Under the pieces are notes generated by a model, which was given only the letters and a program-made list of their open reading frames with translations, was not told the DNA's origin and did no database searches. Shown here piece by piece: positions 40,639 to 52,316 of a DNA stretch of 64,000 bases (position 1 is the stretch's first letter; every line of letters starts with the position of its first letter). The DNA lies in assembly GCA_018263115.1 (NCBI GenBank), contig JADFDC010000006.1, positions 43,385 through 107,384 of the forward strand, given 5' to 3'. The position numbers and the translations under genes are program-made. The stretch comes from Thiobacillus sp. (lineage in GTDB: Bacteria; Pseudomonadota; Gammaproteobacteria; Burkholderiales; Thiobacillaceae).

Positions 40639-43194
40639 ATGATTGCTCATCCGCTACGCCAGCTGTTGCTGAATGTTGGACTCGGCTTTGCTGCCGCCCT
40701 GCTGCTTTTGCTGGGGGTCATTGCCCTGGCGGTTTCACAAATGGCCGAAGTCAACCAGCAGCTGGAAAAGGTTGTCGCGGTCAATAACGTCAAGACCCGC
40801 CTGGCAACCCGCATGCGTGACACCCTGCGCGACCGCGCCATCCTCATGCACGACATTGTTGTATCGATCGACCCCTGGGAAAAGGACGCCCTGTTCCAGC
40901 AATTCCTGAGTTACGGCGAGCGATACGCGAAAGACCGCACCCGGTTGATTGAAATGCAGGAATCCACCTGGGAAAAAGACGTCATGAACAAGGTGGATGA
41001 CATCACTCGCATCAACCAGCCCGTCATGTTCGATGTGGTGAGCCAGGCACTGGACCAGAACAACTATGGCGCCCTGACGATGTTGCAGGAGCAGGCCATC
41101 CCGCTGCAAAACAGACTCGTCGCCGCCCTGGATGAAATGACCCAACTGCAGCGCGAGGCCAATGAACAGGCGCTCAAGAAGGCCTATGAAGCATATCAGT
41201 CCACGCGAAACTTCATTCTGCTGTTGAGCACCTTTGCCGCCGGTCTGGCCATCATTGTGGCCATTGCGGTTTCGCGCCGCGTGGCGTCGCAGACACGCTT
41301 GCTGGAAACCGAGAAACTCAAATTCCAGACGCTGTTTGAATCGAACTCGGATGCGGTCGTCATCATGGGTGAACAGGGTTTTGTCGACTGCAACCCCGCC
41401 ACGCTTGAAATGTTTCGCATGCATGCGCGTGAAGAGTTTCTTCGAACGCCCATTACCCAACTGGGCGCAGCCGGGCAGGAAGCCGGCGAACCGGCATTGC
41501 CCTACGCGCTGCGCCACATCGAGCAGGCGCGCAAAAACGGACATGCCTTCATGGAGTGGACTGGACGTCGCGCGGATGGCAGTCTGTTTCCTTCTGAAAT
41601 CGGCCTTCACGCCATGTATCTGGGCGGCCAACCCGTCATCCAGGCCATCATGCGCGACATTTCCGATCGCAAGGAAGTCGAAATCGCCCTGAAAAAAGCC
41701 CATGACGAAGCCCTCGATGCCGCCAGGGCCAAGAGCGAATTCATCGCTAACGTCAGCCATGAAATCCGCACACCCCTTCATGGCATCATGGGCATGGCGG
41801 ATTTGCTGATGCGCGAGCCCCTGACGGGCACGCAACGCGATTACGCGGTCACCTTGAGGCAGTCCGCGCAGGGCTTGCGCGCTGTCATCAACGACATTCT
41901 GGATTTTTCCAAACTGGAAGCCGGCAAGCTCAAGCTTGAACACATACCCTATTCACCCGAACAAGTAGTCCAAGGCGTTGTGGACCTCTTCCTGCCGAGA
42001 ATGCTTGAGAAGTCGCTGGAACTCGAACTGGACATTTCACCCGCGCTGAAAACCCTGCTTATCGGCGACCCAACCCGCCTTCGCCAGATTCTGCTGAATC
42101 TACTGGACAATGCGATCAAGTTCACCAGCAAGGGCCGCATCATGGTGCGCGCTACCCAGCCCGATCCCTTGCTTTTCCGGATTGACATCCAGGATGAAGG
42201 AGTCGGCATTCCACCCGAAGCCAGGTCACAGATCTTCAATGCCTTCTCGCAAGCCGACACGTCGACCACCCGGCTTTTTGGCGGCACCGGCCTTGGGCTC
42301 ACCATCAGCCGTCACCTGGTTGAACTGATGGACGGAAAAATCAGCCTGGAGAGCCCGCCTCCCGGCCGTCAAACAGGCACCCTTTTCACGATTGATCTTC
42401 CGTTTGTTCCCGCGCCCGCCGACTCCAGCACGATGCCAGTCGCGCTCTTGCAGACCGAACACTTTGATGGACGCGTGCTGATCGCGGAAGACAATCCGGT
42501 CAACCAGAAAGTACTGGCCTACCAGCTCCACACGCTCGGTCTTGAGACGGTCATCGTTGCGACAGGCCGCGAGGCAATCGAACAGGCATCGTCAAATCAA
42601 TGGAATCTCATCCTGATGGATTGGCAAATGCCCGAAATGGATGGATTTGAGGCTACTCGCAGAATCCGTGAAATGAGCGGCAATGCCGGACGGGTGCCCA
42701 TCATTGCCCTGTCCGCTCAGTCGGGCGAGGACTTCAGGCAACAATGCCTCGATGCCGGCATGAATGACTATCTGACCAAACCTTATGAAGAAGCGGCGCT
42801 GATTTCCCTGCTGGCCAACTGGCTGCCCAAATCATCGAAAAATGCTTCACCGCCGCTCGACCTTGAAAAACTCGCCGGAAAAAATGCCAGTGACGCGGCC
42901 TTTATCCAGGAAATCGCCCGGGTTTTTCAGGAAACCACTGAAACCTCATTACGCGCGCTGCAAACCGCCCATGAAAACCAGGATTCCACCGTGGGCAAGC
43001 GTGAGTCCCATGGACTGCGCGGGTCTGCCGCGGCCATTTCGGCAGACGGTCTGTTCAGGATTGCCTCATCGCTTGAATCCGCCTTCCAGTCTGCCGACTG
43101 GAATCAGACTGAAACCCTGCTGAATGAAGCGCAGGCCGAATACCTGAAACTGCGCCAATTCCTGTCACAGCGTGCCTATATTCCAGCGGACTAG
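40639..43194 (+). CDS. Hybrid sensor histidine kinase with receiver and Hpt domains
   Basis: This 851-residue protein has two membrane helices (about 10-33 and 191-213) around a helical periplasmic sensor, a PAS domain (about 230-345) and HisKA with His 374 ([12 protein letters not shown]). A HATPase follows ([11 protein letters not shown] and [10 protein letters not shown]), then a receiver domain with Asp 661 ([13 protein letters not shown]) and a C-terminal Hpt domain with His 791 ([12 protein letters not shown]). It is a complete phosphorelay up to Hpt, so a separate response regulator is expected elsewhere. Only one base separates it from the FbpC-like gene, implying co-expression with the iron transporter. 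Confidence 0.92.
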   Translation: MIAHPLRQLLLNVGLGFAAALLLLLGVIALAVSQMAEVNQQLEKVVAVNNVKTRLATRMRDTLRDRAILMHDIVVSIDPWEKDALFQQFLSYGERYAKDRTRLIEMQESTWEKDVMNKVDDITRINQPVMFDVVSQALDQNNYGALTMLQEQAIPLQNRLVAALDEMTQLQREANEQALKKAYEAYQSTRNFILLLSTFAAGLAIIVAIAVSRRVASQTRLLETEKLKFQTLFESNSDAVVIMGEQGFVDCNPATLEMFRMHAREEFLRTPITQLGAAGQEAGEPALPYALRHIEQARKNGHAFMEWTGRRADGSLFPSEIGLHAMYLGGQPVIQAIMRDISDRKEVEIALKKAHDEALDAARAKSEFIANVSHEIRTPLHGIMGMADLLMREPLTGTQRDYAVTLRQSAQGLRAVINDILDFSKLEAGKLKLEHIPYSPEQVVQGVVDLFLPRMLEKSLELELDISPALKTLLIGDPTRLRQILLNLLDNAIKFTSKGRIMVRATQPDPLLFRIDIQDEGVGIPPEARSQIFNAFSQADTSTTRLFGGTGLGLTISRHLVELMDGKISLESPPPGRQTGTLFTIDLPFVPAPADSSTMPVALLQTEHFDGRVLIAEDNPVNQKVLAYQLHTLGLETVIVATGREAIEQASSNQWNLILMDWQMPEMDGFEATRRIREMSGNAGRVPIIALSAQSGEDFRQQCLDAGMNDYLTKPYEEAALISLLANWLPKSSKNASPPLDLEKLAGKNASDAAFIQEIARVFQETTETSLRALQTAHENQDSTVGKRESHGLRGSAAAISADGLFRIASSLESAFQSADWNQTETLLNEAQAEYLKLRQFLSQRAYIPAD

Positions 43195-43262
43195 TTCAAA
43201 TGTTGTATTGACGGATTTTTGGCCTGTTTCTAGCATTACCTGAACATCATTGGAGAATCGAC

Positions 43263-44003
43263 ATGAAACTGCCAGCCATTGCGCTTTGCCTGTTCTTCGC
43301 GTCCACCGCCCTCGCGGCGGATACAGCAACGTCCAAACCTTCCACCCCCTTGCCGCCCATTTCAAAAAACCCCTATCTCCAGGAACAGCAAGGCGGCTGG
43401 ATTGCGCCCACCCAAACGCCCTACGGACCGGTACTCAAACAGCAGGGTGCCATGCCGCCTTATCGCGACTATCAGATGAACCGTATCATTTCTCCCGAAG
43501 AGAAAAAACGCTATCTGCAAATGGCCATGCCGATGATGTCCAACATGATGCAGTTGGACGCGCGTGAGGCCATGAATTACATGGTCGTGAAATACAAGGC
43601 CAAGCCAGGCCTTAGCTTCGACGAAGTCGTGGAATCGCTGAAGCTTAGAGCCAATCAGTTGAATTTCAAATTTGTCGGTTCAAATCCGATGTGGAAGGAT
43701 TTCAGGGCCGTTCTCAATGATGACTCTGCCCCCCGTGTCGAGGTATTGAGCTTTTGCGATATAGCCGTGGGCCGTCAGCTTCTTAAACTGATTCCGGAAA
43801 TGGCGGCTTTCCTGCCCTGCCGCATCACCATCATGGAAGACGCTGACAAGAACATCTGGGTGTTGACCCAGGATTGGGATGCCACCTGGCTGGACTATGC
43901 CGGCAAGGCCATGGGTATCACGCCAGAACTTCGGCAAGCCGCCATCGATATTCGCGACAAGATGGACAACATGATGCGAGCGGCGGCGAACGGTGATATT
44001 TAA
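43263..44003 (+). CDS. Exported DUF302-like protein (long form, first copy)
   Basis: This 246-residue protein has a signal peptide (LPAIALCLFFASTALA), a Pro-rich spacer (about 20-70) and a DUF302-like domain: EAMNYMVVKYKAKPGLSFDEV in part, ANQLNFKFVGSNPMWKDF and FLPCRITIMEDADKNIWVL. It ends with DKMDNMMRAAANGDI, almost identical to the end of the paralogue at 45169. DUF302 is a compact alpha/beta fold of unsettled function. The gene lies 68 bases after the sensor kinase gene and probably belongs to the same regulon. Met-rich segments (MAMPMMSNMMQ) may interact with metals; that is inference. Confidence 0.85.
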   Translation: MKLPAIALCLFFASTALAADTATSKPSTPLPPISKNPYLQEQQGGWIAPTQTPYGPVLKQQGAMPPYRDYQMNRIISPEEKKRYLQMAMPMMSNMMQLDAREAMNYMVVKYKAKPGLSFDEVVESLKLRANQLNFKFVGSNPMWKDFRAVLNDDSAPRVEVLSFCDIAVGRQLLKLIPEMAAFLPCRITIMEDADKNIWVLTQDWDATWLDYAGKAMGITPELRQAAIDIRDKMDNMMRAAANGDI

Positions 44004-44031
44004 GGCGTGGTCAGCGTGTTGAAGCCCTGAC

Positions 44032-44487
44032 TTAACGCTCGACATAATCCCTCAGGATCAGTTCCAGATCCTTCAGCCAGGCATCAATCAGGTGATGGGC
44101 CTGAGGCTCGGGAAACATTTCTTTCCAGGCATCAAGATCATCACTGGTCACCACAATTTCCTTGTCGCGCACAATCAGCGCCAGCTTCAATGGCAGCATG
44201 CTCAGGAGAGGCGGGTAATAAGCCTGGGCCTGTTCCATGGCGGAGGCCTTGCCAATAAACAGTATGCGTACGCCGGGATTTTCAAACCCACGCTTGACCA
44301 GTGCGCTATCAACCGCCTGAATCTTGACCAGGCGATAGCCATTGTTCTCCGCGGCAATCGTGATGCGGTCAATCGCATCGCGCATGTCGGTGGTTCTGGC
44401 GGCGACAAGCGGCGCAGCCTGCGCCATTGTCGAGCATGCCAGCACCAACAGGATGCCGAAGAACTTACTCCCAATTGGCATTTTCAC
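44032..44487 (-). CDS. Exported DUF302 protein (short form, second)
   Basis: This 151-residue protein has a signal peptide (FFGILLVLACSTMAQA) and a DUF302 domain: RDAIDRITIAAENNGYRLVK and DSALVKRGFENPGVRILFIG, with YYPPLLSMLPLKLALIVRD later. The conserved LPCRI of the other copies reads LPLKLAL here, so the Cys is missing. The start overlaps the stop of the gene at 44484 (ATGA). It converges on the long-form gene at 43263. The missing Cys may mean a different partner or loss of a metal/redox role; this is inference. Confidence 0.82.
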   Translation of the reverse strand: MKMPIGSKFFGILLVLACSTMAQAAPLVAARTTDMRDAIDRITIAAENNGYRLVKIQAVDSALVKRGFENPGVRILFIGKASAMEQAQAYYPPLLSMLPLKLALIVRDKEIVVTSDDLDAWKEMFPEPQAHHLIDAWLKDLELILRDYVER

Positions 44488-44957
44488 AGCGCGGCCTCAT
44501 TCATGATGGCTTGATAGTCTGATTTCAGTTTCACGCAGTACTCGTGCAGACGGTAGTTGCCCAAACGTAGCGACACCCAGGCAGGATTGACTGCCATCAG
44601 CTCCACGCCATCCCTGGTTTCAATCAGCGTGATGCGGCATGGCAGAAACTCCGAGGCGCGCGTATCCAGCGCGAGTGCGCGGTTCATGGTGTCGAAGTTG
44701 CAGAAATAGATGATGCGAACCGACTTTGCTTCCCAGTCAGTCGGTACCAGCCTGCTGTCAATGGCCTGCTGGCGGACAAAACTGTAATTGTTGCTGTTGA
44801 TCGCATTGATGAGCGATTCCGTCACCTGATCCAGGGTCTTTCCCTTGATCGCGACATTCAGAAGTGGCGGTTCCTCCTCTGCCAGTGCTGGCAATACTGC
44901 AGCCACGCTGAAAAGAACACTTAAAACGAGGGTCAGGTATTGCGCCGCTTTTTTCAT
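44484..44957 (-). CDS. Exported DUF302 protein (short form, first)
   Basis: This 157-residue protein has a signal peptide (LTLVLSVLFSVAAVLPALA) and a DUF302 domain: TLDQVTESLINAINSNNYSF, QAIDSRLVPTDWEAKSVRII and SEFLPCRITLIETRDGVEL. It keeps LPCRI. It lies upstream of, and overlaps by four bases, the second short-form gene. It diverges from the long-form gene at 45169 across a 211-base AT-rich gap that must hold both promoters. The function is unknown. Confidence 0.85.
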   Translation of the reverse strand: MKKAAQYLTLVLSVLFSVAAVLPALAEEEPPLLNVAIKGKTLDQVTESLINAINSNNYSFVRQQAIDSRLVPTDWEAKSVRIIYFCNFDTMNRALALDTRASEFLPCRITLIETRDGVELMAVNPAWVSLRLGNYRLHEYCVKLKSDYQAIMNEAAL

Positions 44958-45168
44958 CGATGTCCCAGTCCGTCAATGCAATTCAATATATTAGTAATTA
45001 CTAAAGCAACTTGTGTTCCAGATAGATTCATTCAATAAAAGTTCATTTCAGCCAATGTATGCTACAGAAATCGGGAATAATGCTTCCCACTATTGGTAAA
45101 AAATTGACCGGTATCAATTTCAAAAATGTATCCAAACTCTATGATGCGCTTATGAACAGGGGGATGTA

Positions 45169-45951
45169 ATGAATATTTCTAAATTTCTGGTTTTGCTTTC
45201 AAGCATGGTGTTTTTAACACAGGCTGTTGCCGAGACGCCTGTATCTGCGCCGCCGCAAACGATACCTGTGCCGTCCAACCCATGGTTGCCGCCTGCATCC
45301 GCGCAGGCTTATCCACCTCCGGTTTTCTTGCCATTGCCTTTGCCCAGCCTGCCACAACTACCTGGTCTGCCCCAGCTTCCCGCATTTCCACAGGCCTCGC
45401 CGCCACCCTCCAAGCCCTACACCATGCGTCGGGCCATCTCCCAGGAGGAAAAAATCCAGATGATGCAGATGGCACTGCCCATGATGACCACGGTCATGCG
45501 CATGTCCATGGCCGACTCCATGAACTACTTCGCGCGCAAGTACAAGGTCAAACCAGGCCTGACTTTCGCAGATGTGAAGGAATCCCTGTTCCTGCGCGCC
45601 AACCAGCTCAATGTGAAATATGTGGGCGAAAACCTGATGTGGAAGGATTTTCACGCCGTGCTGGGTGACACGGAAGCGCCAAAAATCGAAGTCTATTCAT
45701 GGTGTGACATCGCAGTAGCCCGAGAGCTGCTGAAAATCAGCCCCGAATTCGTCGTCTTCCTGCCCTGCCGCATCGTCATCATGGAAGACGCCAACAAGGA
45801 CATCTGGCTGCTGATGCTGGACTGGAGCCTGGACTGGGTCAAAGGCTATGAAAAGCAGCTGGGGCTGACACCTGAACTGGTCAACGGCGCCATCGACCTG
45901 AACAAGCGCATGGATGAAATGATGCGCGCCGCCGCCAACGGCGAGCTGTAA
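45169..45951 (+). CDS. Exported DUF302-like protein (long form, second copy)
   Basis: This 260-residue paralogue of the protein at 43263 has a signal peptide (FLVLLSSMVFLTQAVA) and a long Pro-rich spacer (about 22-85, for example LPSLPQLPGLPQLP). The shared C-terminal domain follows: MNYFARKYKVKPGLTFADV, ANQLNVKYVGENLMWKDFHA and FLPCRIVIMEDANKDIWLL. It ends MDEMMRAAANGEL. The Pro-rich spacer differs most between the copies, as is typical for linkers across the periplasm. A strong bidirectional terminator separates it from clpB. Confidence 0.87.
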   Translation: MNISKFLVLLSSMVFLTQAVAETPVSAPPQTIPVPSNPWLPPASAQAYPPPVFLPLPLPSLPQLPGLPQLPAFPQASPPPSKPYTMRRAISQEEKIQMMQMALPMMTTVMRMSMADSMNYFARKYKVKPGLTFADVKESLFLRANQLNVKYVGENLMWKDFHAVLGDTEAPKIEVYSWCDIAVARELLKISPEFVVFLPCRIVIMEDANKDIWLLMLDWSLDWVKGYEKQLGLTPELVNGAIDLNKRMDEMMRAAANGEL

Positions 45952-45968
45952 CTCGCAGTAGCATCAAG

Positions 45969-45997
45969 AAAAACGCCCGGTCTTGCCGGGCGTTTTT
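45969..45997. terminator. Bidirectional terminator between the DUF302 gene and clpB
   Basis: AAAAACGCCCGG and CCGGGCGTTTTT form a twelve-pair stem with a TCTTG loop and T runs on both strands. It serves two convergent genes. The core is nearly identical to the hairpin at 37916. Confidence 0.9.
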
Positions 45998-46000
45998 CAT

Positions 46001-48577
<2,577 letters not shown>

Positions 48578-48611
48578 GGGATTCCCCACTCCAAAATTGG
48601 CATTACTTACA

Positions 48612-48639
48612 ATGTGGGGAATGCTGAAGTTTTTTCAAG
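48612..48639 (-). promoter_or_regulatory. Sigma-32 heat-shock promoter of clpB
   Basis: On the minus strand CTTGAAA (48639-48633) and CCCCACAT (48619-48612) are separated by 13 bases. This matches the sigma-32 consensus CTTGAA-N13-17-CCCCATNT closely and lies 35 bases before the clpB start. Confidence 0.88.
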
Positions 48640-48669
48640 CGCCCGCAGTTAATCTCCTCAGGGCATAAT

Positions 48670-49557
48670 TTGAATATGCATACTCATTCATTCATTTCCA
48701 GTCTTGAAGCAGACGAATTGCTTCGCATACGGACCGCGGTTGATCAGAATTCAACTGCGGCGCTGGCCGAAGACGTCGGTTCTGGCGACCTGACCGCCAG
48801 CCTGCTGCCTGCCGCAAAATCGGCCAGCGCACGTATCATCAGCCGGGAAGACGCGATACTCTGCGGCGTGGCCTGGTTCGAGGCCTGTTTTCACAAGCTG
48901 GACCCGCAAATTGCCATCCGCTGGCACGCGCACGAAGGCGAACGCATCTATCCCAATCAGCTCTTGTGCGAAATCAGCGGCAACGCCCGCGCCCTGCTCA
49001 CCGCCGAGCGCCCCGCGCTCAACTTTCTGCAAACCCTGTCCGGCACCGCGACGATGGCCCGGCACTATGCCGACGCCATCGCTGGCACGAACGCGGTCGT
49101 GATGGACACGCGCAAGACCCTGCCCGGTCTGCGCGTCGCGCAAAAATATGCCGTCAAGTGCGGCGGCGGCGCCAACCAGCGCGTGGGGCTGTATGACGGT
49201 ATTCTCATCAAGGAAAACCACATTGCCTCGGCAGGCGGCATCCGGCCGGTGCTGGAAGCCGCCTTCGCGCTCAAGGCCAACGTCCCCATCCAGATCGAGG
49301 TCGAAACCCTGGATGAACTGAAAGAAGCGCTGGATGCCAGCGCCAACCTGATCCTGATCGACAACTTTTCGCTCGACCAGATGCGCGAAGCCGTCGCCAT
49401 CGCAGGCAAACGCGCCGTACTCGAAGCCTCAGGCAACATCACCCTGGACAATGTACGGGATGTCGCCCTCACCGGCGTGCAGCGCATTTCCATCGGCAGC
49501 CTGACCAAACATGTGCGCGCCGTGGATTTGTCGATGCGGGTGCAGACAGGAAAATAA
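48670..49557 (+). CDS. nadC: Nicotinate-nucleotide diphosphorylase (carboxylating) NadC
   Basis: NadC makes nicotinate mononucleotide from quinolinate and PRPP in de novo NAD synthesis. The 295-residue protein has ALAEDVGSGDLTASLLP, ALLTAERPALNFLQTLSG, VMDTRKTLPGLRVAQKYAVK, LYDGILIKENHI and LEASGNITLDNVRDVA. These hold the substrate-binding Arg, Lys and His positions. The TTG at 48670 has an AGGGC site six bases upstream; the ATG at 48676 is an alternative. The upstream region is shared with the divergent clpB promoter. A terminator follows immediately. Confidence 0.95.
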   Translation: MNMHTHSFISSLEADELLRIRTAVDQNSTAALAEDVGSGDLTASLLPAAKSASARIISREDAILCGVAWFEACFHKLDPQIAIRWHAHEGERIYPNQLLCEISGNARALLTAERPALNFLQTLSGTATMARHYADAIAGTNAVVMDTRKTLPGLRVAQKYAVKCGGGANQRVGLYDGILIKENHIASAGGIRPVLEAAFALKANVPIQIEVETLDELKEALDASANLILIDNFSLDQMREAVAIAGKRAVLEASGNITLDNVRDVALTGVQRISIGSLTKHVRAVDLSMRVQTGK

Positions 49558-49581
49558 AAAGCCCGTATCAACGGGCTTTTT
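49556..49581 (+). terminator. Terminator after nadC
   Basis: AAAAAGCCCGT and ACGGGCTTTTT form an eleven-pair stem with an ATCA loop, overlapping the stop codon by two bases. The symmetrical A/T runs mean it can also end the tRNA-Val transcript from the other strand. Confidence 0.88.
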
Positions 49582-49594
49582 GATGGATTCGGGA

Positions 49595-49669
49595 TGGTGG
49601 GCAGTACAAGGTTCGAACTTGTGACCCCTGCCGTGTGAAGGCAGTGCTCTACCGCTGAGCTAACTGCCC
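49595..49669 (-). tRNA. tRNA-Val(CAC)
   Basis: The minus strand reads a complete cloverleaf: acceptor GGGCAGT/ACTGCCC, D arm GCTCAGCGGTAGAGC, anticodon stem CTGCC/GGCAG with loop TTCACAC (anticodon CAC), and T arm ACAAGTTCGAACCTTGT. The discriminator A and CCA are encoded. It decodes GUG. It lies between nadC and gltX on the opposite strand. Confidence 0.95.
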
Positions 49670-49775
49670 CGAAGTGCATGACAGCGGCGCGAATTAAACC
49701 ATATCCGGCGCAATCCGGTCAATTTTGGCGCCTGTCATCTAGTAAAATGGCGGCTTTTCCACGCTTCGACTTGCC

Positions 49776-51179
49776 ATGGTTCGCACCCGTTTCGCCCCTT
49801 CCCCCACCGGTTATCTGCACATTGGCGGCGCCCGCACGGCCCTCTTCTCCTGGGCCTATGCCCGGCACCATGGCGGGCAGTTCATATTGCGCATCGAGGA
49901 TACCGACATCGAACGCTCCACGCCCGAAGCCGTGCAGGCGATTCTGGACGGCATGAAATGGCTGGGGCTGGAGCACGACGAAGGCCCGTTTTACCAGACC
50001 CAGCGCTTCATGCGTTACAAGGAAGTGATCGAGCAATTGCTGGCAAGCGGCCATGCCTACCATTGCTACACCAGCGCGGAAGAACTGGACCAGATGCGTG
50101 AAGCCCAGCGCGCGCGCGGCGAAAAGCCGCGTTACGATGGCCGCTGGCGGCCCGAGCCCGGCAAGACCCTGCCCATCCCGCCTTCCGGCGTGCAGCCGGT
50201 GGTGCGTTTCAGAAATCCCACATCCGGATCAGTTGGCTGGAAGGATCTGGTCAAGGGCGTGATCGAGTTTTCAAACGAAGAACTGGACGACCTGGTCATT
50301 GCCCGCGCGGACGGCACCCCCACCTACAATTTCTGCGTGGTGGTGGACGACTGGGACATGAAAATCACCCACGTCATCCGCGGCGACGACCACGTCAACA
50401 ACACCCCGCGCCAGATCAACATTTTGAAAGCCCTGGGCGCGCAGATTCCGCAGTACGCCCACCTGTCCATGATCCTGGGCGACGACGGAACAAAATTATC
50501 CAAGCGCCACGGCGCGGTGTCTGTCATGCAGTACCACGAAGACGGCTACCTGCCCGATGCCGTCATCAACTATCTGGCCAGATTGGGCTGGTCTCACGGC
50601 GACGACGAGATTTTCTCGCGCGGCCAGTTCACCCAGTGGTTCGACCTCGACCACATCACTGCCTCCTCGGCCCAGTTCAACACCGAAAAACTGCGCTGGG
50701 TCAACCAGCACTACATCAAGCAATCGGCCGATACGGAACTTGCAGCCGATTTGAAACAGCGCATGGCACAACGCGGCATCGACATCAGCCAGGGGCCGGA
50801 TGCCATAAAAGTTGTCGCGCTGCTGAAAGAACGCGCCGCCACGCTCAACGACCTGGCCGACGAGGCCATGCTGTTCTACCGCGACATTGCACCCAGCCCG
50901 GAACTGCTCTCCCAGCACGTCACCAGCGAAAACCTGCCCGCCCTGCACGCCCTGAAGGACAGACTCGGTTCAACGGACTGGAATCGCGAATCGCTCGGCG
51001 CGCTGGTCAAGGATGTGGCCAAGGAATTCGGCCTGAAAATGCCCAAGCTTGCCATGCCCCTGCGCGTGCTCGTCACCGGCGAACCGCAAACCCCTTCCAT
51101 CGACGCCACGCTGGAACTGCTGGGTAAGGAACGCGTGCTGGCAAGGCTGGAAGAACACCTGCCGCACCCGGGTTTATAA
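49776..51179 (+). CDS. gltX: Glutamyl-tRNA synthetase GltX
   Basis: GltX charges tRNA-Glu. The 467-residue class I synthetase has the HIGH-type motif ([18 protein letters not shown]), the KMSKS-type motif ([10 protein letters not shown]), and [16 protein letters not shown] and [13 protein letters not shown] from the catalytic core. The C-terminal helical region binds the anticodon. The length is typical. The ATG at 49776 gives [10 protein letters not shown], the family start. GltX is the known target of HipA kinase in E. coli, and a HipA-like gene occurs at 5590, but this link is only inference. Confidence 0.97.
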   Translation: MVRTRFAPSPTGYLHIGGARTALFSWAYARHHGGQFILRIEDTDIERSTPEAVQAILDGMKWLGLEHDEGPFYQTQRFMRYKEVIEQLLASGHAYHCYTSAEELDQMREAQRARGEKPRYDGRWRPEPGKTLPIPPSGVQPVVRFRNPTSGSVGWKDLVKGVIEFSNEELDDLVIARADGTPTYNFCVVVDDWDMKITHVIRGDDHVNNTPRQINILKALGAQIPQYAHLSMILGDDGTKLSKRHGAVSVMQYHEDGYLPDAVINYLARLGWSHGDDEIFSRGQFTQWFDLDHITASSAQFNTEKLRWVNQHYIKQSADTELAADLKQRMAQRGIDISQGPDAIKVVALLKERAATLNDLADEAMLFYRDIAPSPELLSQHVTSENLPALHALKDRLGSTDWNRESLGALVKDVAKEFGLKMPKLAMPLRVLVTGEPQTPSIDATLELLGKERVLARLEEHLPHPGL

Positions 51180-51193
51180 AACTTCCACTCATA

Positions 51194-51300
51194 CTCTTTC
51201 CCCTCTCCCAGCGGGAGAGGGGCCAGGGGTGAGGGAGAATGGTTGTTCAAACCCATGATTGTCTGGATTTCACTCACTCGTGGGAGAGGCCCCGGTGAGG
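51194..51300. repeat. CCCCTCTCCC hairpin repeats, two neighbouring copies
   Basis: CCCCTCTCCC (51200-51209) and GGGAGAGGGG (51213-51222) form a ten-pair hairpin, followed by GGGGTGAGGG. A second, degraded copy (GGGAGAGGCCCCGGTGAGGG) ends near 51300. They fill the gap between gltX and tRNA-Thr. Confidence 0.7.
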
Positions 51301-51322
51301 GTGTAATTACCCAACTTCAAGG

Positions 51323-51328
51323 TATAAT
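51323..51328 (+). promoter_or_regulatory. -10 box of tRNA-Thr
   Basis: TATAAT lies 12 bases before the tRNA-Thr 5' end. No strong -35 box is evident; TTACCC at 51307 is weak and poorly spaced. A GC-rich CCCGCTCC discriminator follows, as is common for stable RNA promoters. Confidence 0.6.
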
Positions 51329-51339
51329 CCCGCTCCGTT

Positions 51340-51415
<76 letters not shown>

Positions 51416-51422
51416 AAAATAC

Positions 51423-51456
51423 AATGGCCTGGGAAAATTTTTCCAGGCCATTTTTT
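51423..51456 (+). terminator. Terminator after tRNA-Thr
   Basis: AATGGCCTGG and CCAGGCCATT pair as a ten-base stem around an A/T-rich centre, followed by a run of six T. It should end the tRNA transcript. Confidence 0.88.
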
Positions 51457-51574
51457 GTGTATCCGATAGGTAAGCGCCAGTGTATACACACTACTTGCAC
51501 CAAATTAAAAATTGCCCATTCTCGAAAATTGGACAATCCATAATTGCTAGAACGCCATAGTGCGCCGAAGTCAT

Positions 51575-52285
51575 TCATGTGCTTCGATGGAGCATGCATT
51601 TTTCTACTGCGGCGTCACTAAATAAACGAATAGCCCTTTCAGCTTCTAATAGATAAAACGCAACTGATCGGGCATTGGCTACCCACTGACCATCAATTAT
51701 TTCAAGTGCTAGACCAAAGTGCGATTTATTTTTGATCCCCGTTTCAAGCCTCTTTGAGAGCGTTGATACTTGGCCACCCCTATGTACATAGGAATTACGC
51801 AGGTCTTTCAATTCTAAAAGCCTCTCGCGTTGGACATGATTCAAGAACAATTGAATACCGATTTGGGTTTCAGCATACACCTCAGCAGATGACAAAAAGT
51901 CTTTATGCCCTTTTTTGAATTGAAAGGGATATTCGGTGCTGATTTGCCAGTGACGGAAGATGCTTTCAATACCATACTCAAATGCTGCATATACGGAGAC
52001 TAGAACACCGCCCCAAACTAGACGTGGGAGAACTGTCAGTTCATCTACTTTTATGTTTTCAAGTGCGCTTTCAAATTCACCAATTGCAACAGGATCAACT
52101 TCTGATTTTATCTGTGCTTTCAGCCTTACCGCTTGTTGTATCGTTGCATGTGGTAAGAACTCGTTTACTACCCGTACATAGCGTCTTAACTCTGAGAAGG
52201 CGGCAGCTGGCCAAGGAAAATCGGAGAGCTGATCAAGCAGAGAAAATGGATCATTAGAAGGCGGAGAAGCGTCAATATCATCCAT
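51575..52285 (-). CDS. HEPN-like protein of unknown function
   Basis: This 236-residue helical protein carries the RNxxxH-type signature of HEPN nucleases: R163-N-S-Y-V-H168 in LKDLRNSYVHRG, preceded by LVSVYAAFEYGIESIF, which looks like the first HEPN helix. HEPN proteins are often RNases in toxin-antitoxin and defence systems. No second typical antitoxin (MNT-type) is adjacent. Codon use is AT-rich compared with the flanking genes, which suggests transfer. The gene begins 31 bases after the Sel1-repeat gene's stop on the same strand, so it may be co-transcribed with it. Confidence 0.7.
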   Translation of the reverse strand: MDDIDASPPSNDPFSLLDQLSDFPWPAAAFSELRRYVRVVNEFLPHATIQQAVRLKAQIKSEVDPVAIGEFESALENIKVDELTVLPRLVWGGVLVSVYAAFEYGIESIFRHWQISTEYPFQFKKGHKDFLSSAEVYAETQIGIQLFLNHVQRERLLELKDLRNSYVHRGGQVSTLSKRLETGIKNKSHFGLALEIIDGQWVANARSVAFYLLEAERAIRLFSDAAVEKCMLHRST

Positions 52286-52316
52286 TACAAATTAAACCCA
52301 TGAACCACCCACATGC

